DNA of 64,000 nt from Phanerodontia chrysosporium (GCA_001910725.1 MJGA01000002.1:1488001-1552000); one strand, 5' to 3'. Positions 1-11,249 are shown, counted from the stretch's first letter. The notes: generated by a model not told the origin, from the sequence alone. Program-made: numbers and translations.

Positions 1-115
1 AATACGGACAGCTGAACAAGTTTGTTCGTCGCTGCGTGACTCGCTCCGCCGCGCCTCGTTGTCGACCTCCCCACTTGCCCTCCCTCGTGAAGCGTTGAGC
101 CCTAGCTCCGCGACA
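1..115 (+). repeat. 3' end of an LTR (young-element family), cut by the window edge
   Basis: These bases match the last 115 bases of the LTR of the intact element at 10463-18139, ending in the same GCGACA. Only the part after the second 'aatacggacag' repeat is inside the window. It sits inside a minus-strand Ty3/gypsy pol remnant (116-2050), so it is an insertion into that element. The left part of the LTR, and so whether it is solo, cannot be seen. Confidence 0.85.
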
Positions 116-2050
116 TACACCTTTCCAATTGGGGCAATTTTGCTCCTTCCTCAAACTTGATGACATGGTCTCATGGTTTGTGGATGGACATGCATTCAGA
201 TTTGGTCTTACTGAATATGCTTTCAAATTTGTGGACCCAATTCGGTATCTGTGATTTGCCTTGTGAGATATCAACTGTATCATCGTTATTCTTTTCCAGG
301 ATGTCAGCGACAGCCTCAGCTTGCATTTGTTTCTCTGGGTTACTGAAATCAACCCAGTTGATGTGGTGGAGAATATCCTCTTCTCCAATATCGTCCAGTG
401 AGGATTCCCAAGGTTACTCTAGTTCGAGCTCTGCCAGCTCCTCATTATTGCTAATTTCGATGTCGAGGGCTTGGACTTTCTGTGCCATGCTGAAAACTTT
501 GCATGATTCAGAACATCTGGTAAACTCCCATTTGCCTTTTGTCCAGTTGATTTCTGAGTTATGCCAGTGTAGGAACTTGTACCCTATATACATGTCTTTG
601 TTGTGCAAATCCATCATGAGCAAGTACTGGATATCTTTGTGTGTTTCAATTTCCGAGTAGGTCCACAGAGCGTGAGTGATTCAATCTGCTTTATTGGTTG
701 TTCCATTTGCATTTTTCACTTCATATGCATTTGCCAACTTAATAGTTACCAGATTGTTCTTTTCAATGAAGCTGTGATTGATAAAACTTGTCGTGGCACC
801 TGAATTAACCAGGGCTTCTGCCTGCACCTTTTTACCATACACCCACAGAGTAATAGAAAGTTTAAATAATAAAAGATTTATTACATCAGATATTTAATAC
901 ATCAATATCAATTATTCTATCTACATCCGGTGTAAACTCAGTTGTGGGTACATGATTAGTATTACTAACATGTAGGATGCAGAGATTCACTACAGGTTAT
1001 TGAAAAAATCCACCTTGCAGACAGACGATTTCATGTACTTAGCAGCTTGGCCTTTATACATACACGCATAGTTTTATGCTCATCAACGGGTTTCTGTGGG
1101 GGAGTCTATTTCAACTCCTTCTCATTCTCCTCCGTCCATTCATAGATGTGGGCTGTGTTAATGACGACTTTGTCATCGGCCTCGAGTTCTGTGATCTCTC
1201 TCTAATTTGGCCATTCTGGCCTTTGCTTGGTTGAAGAAGTTTTTCTTGGTAGCAATTGCCGCTGTGTTTTTGTCTTCTCCTTGATTATTGCTCCTTTTGC
1301 TTGAGGAGGAGGCCTTGCCATTGTTGTTACCGGAGGACTGTTGCAACTTTGAGTCCTTGAGCGAGGAGCAGTCCAATGTGACATGCGTTTTAGCATATGC
1401 AAACTTCTTGACTCATTGCAAATGGTGCAGGAAGTTGAAATGTTCTTGGCTTTCTGTGAATCCACGTGTTGTTTCCCTTTGCCTTTGCCCTTGCCTGTTT
1501 GAGCTGCGTTGATATTCATAGCATTCGGGTCCAGTGTAGAATCCAAGCCATGTGAGTTTCCTTCACTGAAAATGTGTGACACTGCGCAGTTGAGGTAGAG
1601 TTTCTTATATACCTCAACGAGATATGTCACATATTCTGACATAGTTGTAGATTAACTCAAGCGATCATAACCCAGCACAAGGATCCCCAGCTTCTCCTCA
1701 ATATTGTTGTATAGCTTGTTAATTATATGCGCATTCATGAATGACTTGCTGCTGTTGTTGATCGAAGCGAACTGAGAAGTCGATGATGTCCTTCCGGAGA
1801 GTCAACTTGTCATTACTCAGCTTTTCGAGGTCCTTCATTGCCATGTGCGTAATATTCTTTAGACCGTATATCGTCTTGTACAGCCCCCTTTTACAGGTGG
1901 ACCTCAGCTGCCAGCCCACGAATGAATAACTACCCCTATTACAGGTGGTAGCCGCGCATCGAAGAAACGAACCTGCAAACGCAAGATAATAAGTGGTAAA
2001 AGATGTTAACATCATCAGCAACAATGTCGAGCATGCTGTGTATGACAATC
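116..2050 (-). pseudogene. Degenerate Ty3/gypsy gag-protease-RT remnant
   Basis: Read on the minus strand this is the Gag C-terminus, protease and pre-RT part of an agaricomycete Ty3/gypsy element. Around 1200-1640 there is a DPNAM-type Gag segment, a Lys/Gly-rich stretch, a Cys-rich knuckle remnant (CTIC) and a Ser/Asn-rich tail. Around 785-825 is a retropepsin active-site region reading V-N-S-G-A-T, where the catalytic Asp has become Asn. Between 120 and 620 are the post-protease segment with an I-N-W motif and the P-x-D-H region that leads into reverse transcriptase. Several in-frame stops and frameshifts break it. It is cut at 115 by an LTR. No function is expected. Confidence 0.7.
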
Positions 2051-2400
2051 AAGGCCTTAAGGTCAACATCGACACGAAGGAATATAGCATCATCTAGATC
2101 TTAAAGTAAACCCTGCTACTTACCTTAGTAGCTTTGATGGGATTGAACCTGACTGCAAGAGTAAAGTGTGTGGTAGACGAGGTAGATGATGCTGGTGACT
2201 TAAACTCGGCAGAGCCCAATATATATGCATGAAGGAGAGGACCCCTGGTACTACTCGAGACCCTTAACACTACCCATCACATGCATGATGGCGTGATGAT
2301 GGTGCGATACTTGCCAAGACATTCTGGACTCAGCGAAGTCCAGAGCCAAGTACTGGTTATGTCTGAAACCTTCTACGCTATACTAGAATACACTATCCAG
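2051..2400. other. Stretch without recognisable gene
   Basis: This AT-rich interval between the minus-strand gypsy remnant and an LTR copy holds only short, biased reading frames. I see no domain, tRNA or clear repeat end in it. Confidence 0.5.
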
Positions 2401-2625
2401 TGTAATCATGTAATGGGTTACACGGTGACTGCTCAGTGATTGTGACATCACGAGTACCGTTATGTCCTTGCAACCTTTGTTGTTTGCCTCTTAGCTCACA
2501 CTGCAACAATGAAGGTATGGAATATTTCTATATTACATGTATATATCTGAGCTCACACTGCAATAATGAAGTATATTCCTGTTCTATTGCACTGAGTGTT
2601 TCTGGTATACTGTCAGTTTCCACTT
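2401..2625 (+). repeat. Truncated LTR copy, same family as 27366-28431
   Basis: It starts TGTAATCATG and shares long blocks with the LTR at 27366: the 'atgggttac' block, 'gactgctcagtga', 'gtgacatcac', and the 'gagctcacactgcaat' block also seen at 28302. Unlike the 27366 copy, this one is not interrupted after the 'attacatgt' string at about 2534-2542, so it shows the empty site of the hAT-like insertion at 27506-28286. Similarity stops near 2625, so the right end is missing. Confidence 0.7.
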
Positions 2626-2759
2626 TATTTTAAACATCAAATACTCTTTGTAAACCACAAGGACAAGCATGGCCAAGGTCTATGAATAAGCGGAACTACA
2701 GAAGATGCAGAGTTAGCTGGCGTTCTGGATGTTGGTGAATCGTATACAAATCACAGAGG

Positions 2760-3795
2760 CTATATGCTCACACTGAGTGCCCTCGACCCTGCACCTGCTG
2801 ACCACACGCAGCAGGGCTGGACAGACAGCCATAGATCGCGATACTATATCTTCTCCCGCCTTCGAAAGTGATTTAGAGCTCCTAAGCGACACACATTCCA
2901 TTACCTCTCAGGATTTATCGCTCACTGACCTCAACAGTGATAACAAGACTCAAGCGCCTGTCAGCAATGAGGAGGAAAACTCATCAATTTCCACTCTTGA
3001 ATGCTACAGCATGCCAGAACTCTCTGGAATTCCCTTTCCTCTACCTGCAGAACCTTTTCGTATTGTCATATCTGCTCCCTTGCCTCCCCAAACATGTACC
3101 CACTGTATATACCCATTATGCCCACAACTGCCATGACCATCCCACACAGCAACCTCACGAAGCCCCCTTTCATATCAAAAGGAGACATCACACCAGATGT
3201 CTTACAGGCATAGGTCAACTTGTGTAATGACTACTTTTGCATTAAGAAAATTATTGACGAGAACCGGGTTGCACATGTCACAACCAGGTTTCAAGACCCA
3301 TGCATTCGCAATTGGTTTGAGGCTGATCGTGACCAGATAACTGACTTGTCCTTCCCTGAATTCTATTGAAAAGTCGCGGACTGCTGGCTCAATGACTAGG
3401 TCAACGAAACGTATGAGGTCATTGATAACATGAAGCAGAAGGACCACGATCACTTCAAGAACTGGATCACGGCCCTCAAAACTCAGAACACATACTTACG
3501 CAACACTCCCTATTATCTCTCAGGACAACAAATTCAAGACCACGCCATGACACATATTTGCAAGGTACTATGAGATGCGTGCAGGAAAGATCACACTCGC
3601 GACATCATTAGATACAAGGCCTGGTACCATTGAGTTGTACAACTCAATAAGAAGCGGCTGTACCAAAGACAAGAAATTGTGGACATTATTGCTGCAGCAC
3701 GTGGCCAAAGACCCATGACAGACATATCCCGACTGCCCCAACCTGCGATCAGCAACATATTCCGTACTGAATGCTGTCGCTACTAGAAACGGTTG
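2760..3795 (+). pseudogene. Degenerate Gag of an agaricomycete Ty3/gypsy element
   Basis: Conceptual translation gives the typical basidiomycete Gag core: GDITPDVL near 3180, then segments with W-F-x-A-D-R and L-S-F-P-E-F near 3310-3365, and a downstream R-N-T-P-Y-Y-L segment near 3500. At least four in-frame stops are present. The frame continues after an interruption of about 1 kb into a Gag zinc knuckle at about 4860 and a protease at about 5290, so these belong to one element. Upstream (2777-3136) is a Ser/Pro-rich stretch that may be the Gag N-terminal linker. It is non-functional. Confidence 0.65.
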
Positions 3796-3798
3796 GCC

Positions 3799-4815
3799 TG
3801 TTGTTTAGTCAGGAGGAATAACTATTTGCTGAGTTTCTAGAACCAGACGTTAGGTCAAGGATTCCCAGTGGTTCATGTTGAGGATGTGTGGTTTGTTGTA
3901 GAGATATATGCAAGGGTAAGAGCAATGAATGTGGAATAGATACAGCTATGATTTTGGCCACTAAACCTAAGCTATGTCTACGCTAAACCTAATGTCCAAT
4001 AGGTAGTCTGCTTGCATGTAAGCAGATGCTTCACTGCAGTATAGTGAAGGCTTGACAATGTTGAACTGTTGTTACTTGACTTCACATCATGGGTGAAGCT
4101 CAGGTAAACCTAGGTAACCACAAATGTAAGTGGCAATTGTTGACAACTGAAATATACCGTACTGAGCCGTTTGCTCAATAAACTATGCCCCCTTTCACTA
4201 GCATTGTAGTGAACTGATAGGACCTACTCTGTAGCTAAGTTAAATGCTTAAGCTACGCTACCGTGGGTAAAGCAATAGCCTGACTGTAGCTCAAAAGTTA
4301 CTTATCATTTGGGATGCTACTCATGGCCTATATATACATATAGAGATTATTTGAAATTGAAGAGAGTGGGAATAAAGAAGCTAAGAAAGGAAGTAGATAT
4401 TTGTCATTAGGAAGAAACCAGAATAAACTAGGTTATTCTGTCCGCTTCTACCTGTTTCTGACATATTCTGGCCAGTTTCTGCTACTAAGCCAAGCATATA
4501 CCAAGAGATCTGGAATATTCTTCCCATTTCCACAAGGTTTTGCTCTGTTTTGACTGCTGGAGGTGAAGGAATGGCCTGTTTCCGGAATGTTCCACAAGAT
4601 TCTGAAAGATTCTAAGGCATTCTGAAAGACTTGATACAAATACAAATTGATGACATCATTTGCTGTCCCTTGTGTACGCCTTATATACAAATGATTGCTG
4701 CTGGGTGTTGCTGATTGTTGGCCTTCGTGCCTATTTGTAACTGCAGCTAGGGTGTAAATAAGCCTAGTAAGTAAGCTGCTGTGGGCTATAGCTTACTCCT
4801 TCAATGTTCTGCATA
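3799..4815. mobile_element. About 1-kb AT-rich insertion inside the Gag remnant, probably LTR material
   Basis: This interval separates the Gag core (ending about 3795) from its zinc knuckle (from about 4821), so it is an insertion into the older element. It holds a TATA-like run (tatatatacatata, 4330-4343) and no coding region, as expected of an LTR. The left end TGTTGTTTAG is a candidate terminus. I could not find a clear target-site duplication, so the borders are approximate. Confidence 0.4.
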
Positions 4816-5890
4816 ACCTAGTGCCAAATACTTTTGACACTTGTCAACGTGTCAACAAACTAACTGACGAGGAAAAAGACCTCCTGTCGAAGCATCAGGA
4901 ATGCTTCAAGTGTCGATGCTTTCATGTCGGCCATACCCACGAATTCTGCCCGAACAACTGTCCCCCCCCCCGCTATCTTTGGCACACTCACTGCCGCAGA
5001 TGCAGAGACCGCAAAAGCCAAATACGAGGCCCAGAAGAGTGAACCAGACTCGTTGACCTTTGCCAACAAAAGAGTTGGTGCAGTCACTGTCTCTGGCAAT
5101 GACAAACCTGTCAAGGTCGCGATTATGCGTGCAGATTCCCCGCTGGCTGTGATCTCCGGAGTCTTGAACTATGGTTCAGACAGTCCTGACTCTGAGTACG
5201 TCACAGAACTATTTTTACCCACCTTTCCTGACCTGCCATTATGCAGAGCTGTAACGGGCCCATCTTCTCTTCTACTATGCTAATGCTAATTGATATAGGT
5301 TCACCCACAGTGCTGATTAGAGATGACTTAGTCACTCTATACGGCCTTCGTCATTGACGACTAACCAAGCCAGTGCTCTTGGGCAATGCATACGCAGATG
5401 TAGTAGAGAGGTGGTGCAACGGTGTAAATTACAGCTTTTCTCCCCTTGTTCTCAATGGCCTTCAAAAACCTTACGCCCTATTATTGTTCCTTCGCTGTGT
5501 TCTCCTGTACTTCTGGACAACCTATCATTATTTTGAATGGACTTGTAATTGACTCTGAAAGTAAGACTGTCATTGCCAAACTCACCGAAGTAACCATTTT
5601 GCATCTTCCTACCTTAGATCCTCCTTCTTCTCTTTCCATTTCATCACCCATAGACCTTAGATTACAAATAATTGCAGAAGAATGTCATGTCAAAAATTCT
5701 TTGCAGCCCTGCCACCTCACGATCCATGAGTTATTCACCTTCTTTCCAGATATCCTAGATTCCACGCAAGACTTGTTTTGTCTGCAGGTGACACTAAACA
5801 TTGTAAAAAAGAATAGTGTTGTCAAGTAGACCTTCGCGACAGAGAACACCATTATAAAAAACTCCGTCGTAGAGGGACCTGCATCGTCAA
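4816..5890 (+). pseudogene. Gag zinc knuckle and protease remnant of the same Ty3/gypsy element
   Basis: At 4821-5042 the frame encodes L-T-D-E-E-K-D-L-L followed by a CFKCRCF...GH...C knuckle, the normal end of agaricomycete Gag. At about 5281-5330 a retropepsin-like motif L-I-D-I-G-S-P is followed by V-L-I-R-D-D, typical of this lineage's protease, but with Ile at the usual Ser/Thr position. The segment up to 5829 resembles the protease-to-RT linker. Stops and frame changes occur throughout. No RT follows, so the element is truncated here. Confidence 0.6.
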
Positions 5891-6131
5891 ATATCATTCA
5901 CAACAATGGCGACACGGGCGAAGGGGCCAACCTGCTTATAACCACGGAAGGCGGGCAACAGCATCCACCATTATAGATAGTTTGAAGACCACTCTGGTAT
6001 ACGTGCATGACATCTGCATGTGCTACACATTGGCTATGGACGACATGGACAAATCGCTTCTCAGCCCGCGATGACAACAGCAGCTAGTGTACGAGCAAGA
6101 AGTAGAGGAGAGGGAGGAGATTTAACATCAG
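5891..6131. other. Short spacer before element A, no gene seen
   Basis: This stretch holds no convincing ORF or LTR terminus. It may include the leader of element A, whose 5' LTR I could not identify. Confidence 0.4.
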
Positions 6132-7300
6132 GTGGCAGCGATACGGACAGCGATCAAAGGGCTAGTGAAGAAGAAGACTCTGAATGACAAAGACGTGACA
6201 ATGCAATACAAATTCAAGGACATATTTTCCAGCAACATTTCACACACTATTCCAACAAGCCATAAATCAGGCAGCAAACTTGAGCAGAACATGGTTCACA
6301 CACTACAGAAACCTTGGTCAGGGAAGCGGAAGCAACCCCTCAGGAGAAGAAGAAGGCAACCCTCCAGAAGGAGGAGGAGGTAACCCTCCAGGTGGAGGAG
6401 GCAATGGACCACAACCTCCATCCAACCTCGACCAGAATATCTTAGCCGCCTTTACAGTGGCAATATGGGCCCATGTACCACAAGACAAACAGATAATACC
6501 CCCGGAAGAGTTCACTGGAGAAGCTGAGAAGGCTCACGACTTCGTTCATCAATATGAAATGTACTTTGAAGCCAAAGCCTCCAAGTTTCCCACTGACGAT
6601 GCCACGATCCGCTATTTCGATTTGAGAATGAAGGATGAAGAAAAGAAGTACCCTCGATAATGGACTACCATGTGAGAGCGAATCTACTTACTCAGTGGGT
6701 TCTCCACATGGGACAAGCACAAGGCAGACTTCCTCAACACGTACCAATCACCAGACCCTAGGGCGAAAACTATGTGTAAGCTCCATGCCATTATGCAAGG
6801 CGACAGATCTGTCCACAAATTCAACGTAGAATTCAATACCCTCCTCACCGAAGCAGGTGTCATTAATCCCGATGTTGATGAATCCATGGCACAACAATAC
6901 GTGCACACCCTCAATTATAAACTCATCGACAAACTCCTCCTCGTTGTACGCGATCACACCTCCCTATCTCTTTGGCAGAACCATGCCCTCATTCTTGACA
7001 ATAGAAGATGCATTGTCAAATTAATTTGACAGTGTAAAGACCACACGCACTACTCCAATCATTTCACCACTTCCAACTCCAATACTACGTCTACTCCTGA
7101 TCCCAATGCAATGGAGATTGACGCCATTACCACCAGAAAGACTGGAGTCAAGTACTACAATTGTAGACGAGAAGGGCACATTGCATGCAAATGCCGAGTC
7201 CCACGCTGTAACCAAGAGCAGAACGAGCAGGGCAACGGGTGTGGACAGGGAAGGAACAACTCTGAATGAGGCAGATTCACATGCCAATTCACGTTAAACT
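6132..7300 (+). pseudogene. gag: Element A: degenerate Gag
   Basis: This is the Gag of the old Ty3/gypsy element A. A Gly/Pro/Glu-rich low-complexity linker (6330-6420) precedes a retrotransposon Gag core (about 6420-7020) with W-A-H-V-P-Q and F-x-G-E-A segments. A knuckle follows at about 7155-7190 reading Y-N-C-R-R-E-G-H-I-A-C, where the first Cys of the CCHC motif has become Tyr. An N-A-M-E-I-D segment just before it matches the usual pre-knuckle sequence. At least two stops and several frame changes break the frame. Confidence 0.7.
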
Positions 7301-7454
7301 GAGGCAACAATCGAACCCAGATCAGAGCAACACAAGTTGAAGGAACAAACAAAACCAACGAAGGAACCTCTAATACGAACCAAGTCGACATCAATGCTGT
7401 CATGGCCTTATTCATACAGCAATTTAATGAACTCGCTATCTGCTATTATTTAAC

Positions 7455-7979
7455 ATGCTCAAAGACCAACGACAACGAGGCCACAAAGACTCAGAAGAAT
7501 TTTTAACTAAGAGGATGACGCCAGCTGTCACTCCTCAGAGATATTCGATTCATTCTGTATTGGTGGCAGACATGCAAGTGCAATTGATAAATATTCCTGT
7601 CACCATCAGAACGAGTATAAATGCTGAAACCACTAAAGCCCTCATCGACTTGGGCGTGCAGAGCAAGTTCGTTGACCAATTTCTAATACAAAAGCTTGAT
7701 TTACGTAAACACCCGATGGAGAAACTGATAGCAGTATACAATGTCAATGGAACACCAAACAGGATAGGAAGCATAAGAAACTACGTGGATACCGAAATGG
7801 TAATCAAGGGCAAGACCATGAAGGAACAACTTTTTGTCACTCACCTAGGGAAACAAGAACTAATTCTAGGATTTGACTGGTTACAAAAGCACAAACCAAG
7901 GATTAACTGGAAGACAGGATTGATCGATTTCACTCTCCAAACAATTCTCATCAATGATGAAGCCGATCCAGAAGGATGA
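7455..7979 (+). pseudogene. Element A: aspartic protease domain
   Basis: A 174-residue open segment carries a retropepsin domain. The active-site region reads A-L-I-D-L-G-V-Q-S-K-F, keeping the Asp but with Leu in place of the usual Ser/Thr. Further on are Y-N-V-N-G-T and I-L-G-F-D-W-L, the conserved C-terminal part of gypsy proteases. The segment ends at a single TGA (7977-7979). The same frame then runs straight into the dUTPase domain, so protease and dUTPase were one polyprotein. Confidence 0.8.
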
Positions 7980-8573
7980 ATCATACAAATAGCCACACAA
8001 GAGGAGGAGGCCCTTCTACGCACACACTTATTAGTTGAACAAGATCGAGGAACACTTCCAACTAGAGGAAGTGACGAAGCAGCTGGATATGATATCTCCT
8101 CTGCCGAGTCAATTGTCATCCCACCATGGAGTTGCACAAAGATCCGGACAGGACTAAAGATCACTCCTCCCACTGGCACATATGCACGCATAGCCCCAAG
8201 AAGCAAACTAACATCAAAGGGGATCGATATAGCTGCAGGAGTGGTGCATCGGAACTACACAGGTGAAATCATGGTCATACTGGTCAACAATACCAAGGAA
8301 CCATTCCAAGTACAATCTGGGGATAGAATTGCGCAAATAATCCTAGAAAGGATTATGCAACTGGAGGTCAAGGAAGTCGCTAACCTCACGCAAACCACCA
8401 GAGGAGATAAAGGTTTTGGATTCACCAGTTTGGGACCATTCTTTCAACAGCTTCTACACGTCACGATAAGTGCAATATGCATGGCAACTCATTCTGAATG
8501 CCCTCCACAATTCCAAGTCACTTATCCGAATGCGTCAACCAGGATGAAGGATTTACAGGAGATTTTGTGCTAA
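7980..8573 (+). pseudogene. Element A: dUTPase domain between protease and RT
   Basis: In frame with the protease, this segment shows all five motifs of trimeric dUTPases in order: motif 1 around A-A-G-Y-D-I (8075-8095), motif 2 A-P-R-S-K-L (8190-8215), motif 3 G-V-V-H-R-N-Y-T-G-E (8238-8270), motif 4 G-D-R-I-A-Q-I-I (8315-8345) and the C-terminal motif 5 with R-G-D-K-G-F-G (8395-8430). dUTPase hydrolyses dUTP to dUMP and pyrophosphate, which would limit uracil in element cDNA. The catalytic Asp of motif 3 is His here, so this copy is probably inactive. This domain is not part of the usual Ty3/gypsy set. Confidence 0.85.
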
Positions 8574-9483
8574 CATACACACCAGGCAAGCACGAAGTAT
8601 GGATTCGTGCAATTGAGACCACAACTGCACAAGCAATCCATGACCTGTACATCAATGCAAAGGTCAGCCCGGCAATGGCATTAGCACATGAGGAAGGTTC
8701 GCAGAAGAAAGAAGCCTACATTCCAGACTATCTCGATGAATTCAAGGAAGTCTTCGAGAAGAAGGCAGCTGAACGCTTCCAGAATCGAGACTATATGATC
8801 ATGCCATCGACCTCAAGCCAGACTTCGTTCCTTGAGATTGCAAAGTGTATCCATTATCACCTTTGGAAGAGGATAAGATAAATGAGTTCATCGACGAAAA
8901 TCTATGCAAAGGGTATATCCAACCAAGCAAATCTCCAATGGCATCACCATTCTTCTTCGTAGAAAAGAAGGATAGCAGTCTTCGACTATGCCAAGATTAT
9001 AAGTATCTGAATAAAGGGACGGTCAAGAATGTATACCTGCTACCACTCATCTCTGAACTCCTCAACAAGATCAAAGGGTTCAAATGGTTTACGAAGATAA
9101 ATCTACGATCGGGCTACAACAATGTCAGGATTAAAGATGGAGACCAATGGAAAGCAGCCTTCAAGACACGTAGAGGTCTGTCCGAACCCACGGTTATGTT
9201 CTTCGGATTGTGCAACTCACCAGTTACATTTCAGGCAATGATGAACAACATTTTCAAGGACATGCTAGGCGAAGGATAGTTACAAATCTCCATGGACGAC
9301 ATTCTAATCTGCGGGCATGACAGTCAGGACATCCAGGAGAAAACCATTCGCGTCATACGAAGACTTCAGGAAAATGACCTCTTCGAAATGTGCCTTCGAT
9401 GTCGAATCAGTTGAATTTTTGGAAATGATCATATCATTCAATAATGTTTCAATGGACCCCGTCAAGGTTAGAGGGGTCCTGGA
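8574..9483 (+). pseudogene. Element A: reverse transcriptase
   Basis: RT of a Ty3/gypsy Pol, broken into overlapping frames. Visible are P-L-S-P-L-E-E-D (8848), the S-K-S-P-M-A-S-P-F-F-F segment (about 8935), G-Y-N-N-V-R-I (about 9115), the F-G-L-C-N-S-P motif (about 9205) and the catalytic box S-M-D-D-I-L (about 9290). A TAG at 9277-9279 and a frame change after 9310 disrupt it. It is the direct continuation of the dUTPase frame, with the P-D-Y-L-D-E-F linker near 8725. Confidence 0.85.
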
Positions 9484-10462
9484 ATGGTCAGTTCCCACTA
9501 CCATAAAGCAAGTGCGAGGATTCCTGGACTTCAGAAATTTCTACGAAGGTTCATAGACCATTACTCCGATATTGTATGCCCACTCATGGACCTCACAAAA
9601 AAGGATGCACCGTTCAACTGGACCATGGAATGCCAACAAGCCTTCGATGAACTGAAGAGGCGGTTTACCACTGCACCCGTCGTACTTACTTCAAATATCA
9701 CTAAACTCTTTGTCATCGAATGCGATGCTTCCCTTGTGGCAACTGCGGCGGTACTATGTCAACAAGATATAAATGGAGAATGGCACCCTTTTGCATATCT
9801 TTTCCAATCCCTACTGCCCACGGAACAGAACTACAAAATTTACGACAGAGAACTTTTGGCAATCATCCGTGCCCTAAAGGCATGGTGGTACTATCTACAC
9901 AGAGCAAAACACCCAATTCGCATCCTGACCGATCACAAGAATTTAACTTATTTTCACTCGCCACGACGACTCAACTGTTAACAAGCATGATGGCACCTAT
10001 TCCTCTTGCAATTTAATTACACACTTCATCATTGCCCCAGGTCACAACTAGTTCAGGCAGATGCCATGACCCGCAATCATCTTCCCACTCACACAGCGGA
10101 CGACAACATTGATATTATTCTCCTCTCTGATTCAGTATTTCAAACCATTCGTATTCAATCTCTGCATATGGCGACAGATCTTCTCACAAGCACTGACAAT
10201 TCAATCCCTCCTATACACCACTCATTCGATAACAACCTCCGAAGAGATATTCACTGACTCACAGAAGATCACCCTTTTGCCAACACAGTCATTGCGGCAC
10301 TAAACAGCACTCACCTCCCTTTCTCTGGGTGAACTACCCGAGACGACTGGTTATTTGAAGATGGCCTCGTCTTCTATCACGATAAATGTTATGTTCCGTC
10401 CGACCTTCACCTTCAACGACAAGTGACATACCTTTATCATGATTCCCCTATAACAGGCCATC
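9484..10462 (+). pseudogene. Element A: RNase H and start of integrase, split by the young element
   Basis: From 9484 the Pol frame runs through the RT connection (T-K-K-D-A-P-F-N-W, about 9595) and RNase H (V-I-E-C-D-A-S near 9715; Y-D-R-E-L-L-A-I-I near 9840; T-D-H-K-N-L near 9930) to a stop at 9981. The post-RNase H segment continues in another frame to about 10090. At 10430-10462 the integrase zinc-binding motif begins (H-D-S-P-I-T-G-H). It is cut there by the young element, and the missing half resumes at 18140. Confidence 0.85.
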
Positions 10463-11156
10463 TGTCACGGATGTGACGATGCTGCCCTATTTTTCGCCGA
10501 TTTTTGGCTATTTTCCTCGATTAATCCAACGGGCGAGCAGCCCTCGCGCCGTCTGGAGTTCTAGCCGCCCACACTCAGCGCCTGGCCATGCAGCGCCAGC
10601 GCCCTGATGGCGCATCACCCCTAGACGCCAGCGCATCCCGCTGCGCGCTCAGACACTGCCCGAATCACCGGTCTGCCTTGCAACCGGTCCCCCGGATCGC
10701 CGAGGAGGCACTGTCATCCCTGATGACTCCCCTCGCCGAGACACCCCGAGCTGTCATCCTGATTGACACAGCCTCGGCCCGACGCAGCCTCGGAACACTG
10801 CCAGCTGACACAGCCTCATGACACAGCCCCGGTACAGCCTCGCCGCGCAGCCCGCGTCGCAGCCTCGCCGGCTGTGCTGAGCACTGCCCATCAGCTTATG
10901 TAACCGTACAGCCTGCCTGAACTCTGGTAGTATATATAGGTAGCACCTCTCGCTCCTGTCCGTCATCTCGACCTCTTGGTCAATACGGACAGGTAAGCCC
11001 CCGTTTGTAAAGTAGAATAGCTCACTAATACACTCTTGGTCAATACGGACAGCTGAACAAGTTTGTTCGTCGCTGCGTGACTCGCTCCGCCGCGCCTCGT
11101 CGTCGACCTCCCCACTTGCCCTCCCTCGTGAAGCATTGAGCCCTAGCTCCGCGACA
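10463..11156 (+). repeat. 5' LTR of the young element (694 bp)
   Basis: Begins TGTCACGG and ends GCGACA. A TATA-like box (tatatata, 10931-10938) lies about 27 bp before the predicted RNA start at 10965. Two exact 20-bp copies of a ctcttggtcaatacggacag repeat (10973-10992 and 11033-11052) flank an intron-like segment. Compared with the 3' LTR it keeps an extra 25 nt near 10848, between two copies of 'cagcctcgcc'. Confidence 0.95.
10993..11052 (+). other. Probable 60-bp intron inside the LTR leader
   Basis: The segment starts GTAAGC, contains a branch-like CACTAAT about 35 nt from its end and finishes ACGGACAG, so it has a full set of intron signals. The 20 bases before it equal its own last 20 bases. 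The GTAAG, CACTAAT and ACAG signals are kept in the older reverse copy at 26074-26698, while the solo LTR 18923-19530 lacks the segment exactly. Confidence 0.55.
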
Positions 11157-11158
11157 TT

Positions 11159-11168
11159 AGGTCGAGAT
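11159..11168 (+). promoter_or_regulatory. Probable self-priming primer binding site
   Basis: The 10 bases AGGTCGAGAT, two bases after the 5' LTR, are the exact reverse complement of ATCTCGACCT at 10965-10974. That LTR site lies about 27 bp after the TATA-like box, where transcription should begin. This is the arrangement of Tf1-type elements, which prime reverse transcription with the folded-back 5' end of their own RNA. No tRNA-type TGG start is present at the LTR border. Confidence 0.6.
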
Positions 11169-11249
11169 CTTTTGGGTGCCCTAGGCATTTTCCCCTACCG
11201 CTCCCCCCACAATACCGTTTAAAAAAGTTTATCCCCACCGATTAAAGCG

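Noticed and set aside
157..660. 167-codon plus-strand frame at the left end
   Set aside because: The minus strand here encodes recognisable gypsy protease-RT linker sequence; the plus frame is its shadow.
11157..11180. tRNA primer binding site after the 5' LTR
   Set aside because: No TGG start or clear match to a tRNA 3' end is visible; the exact 10-bp complement to the RNA start is a better explanation.
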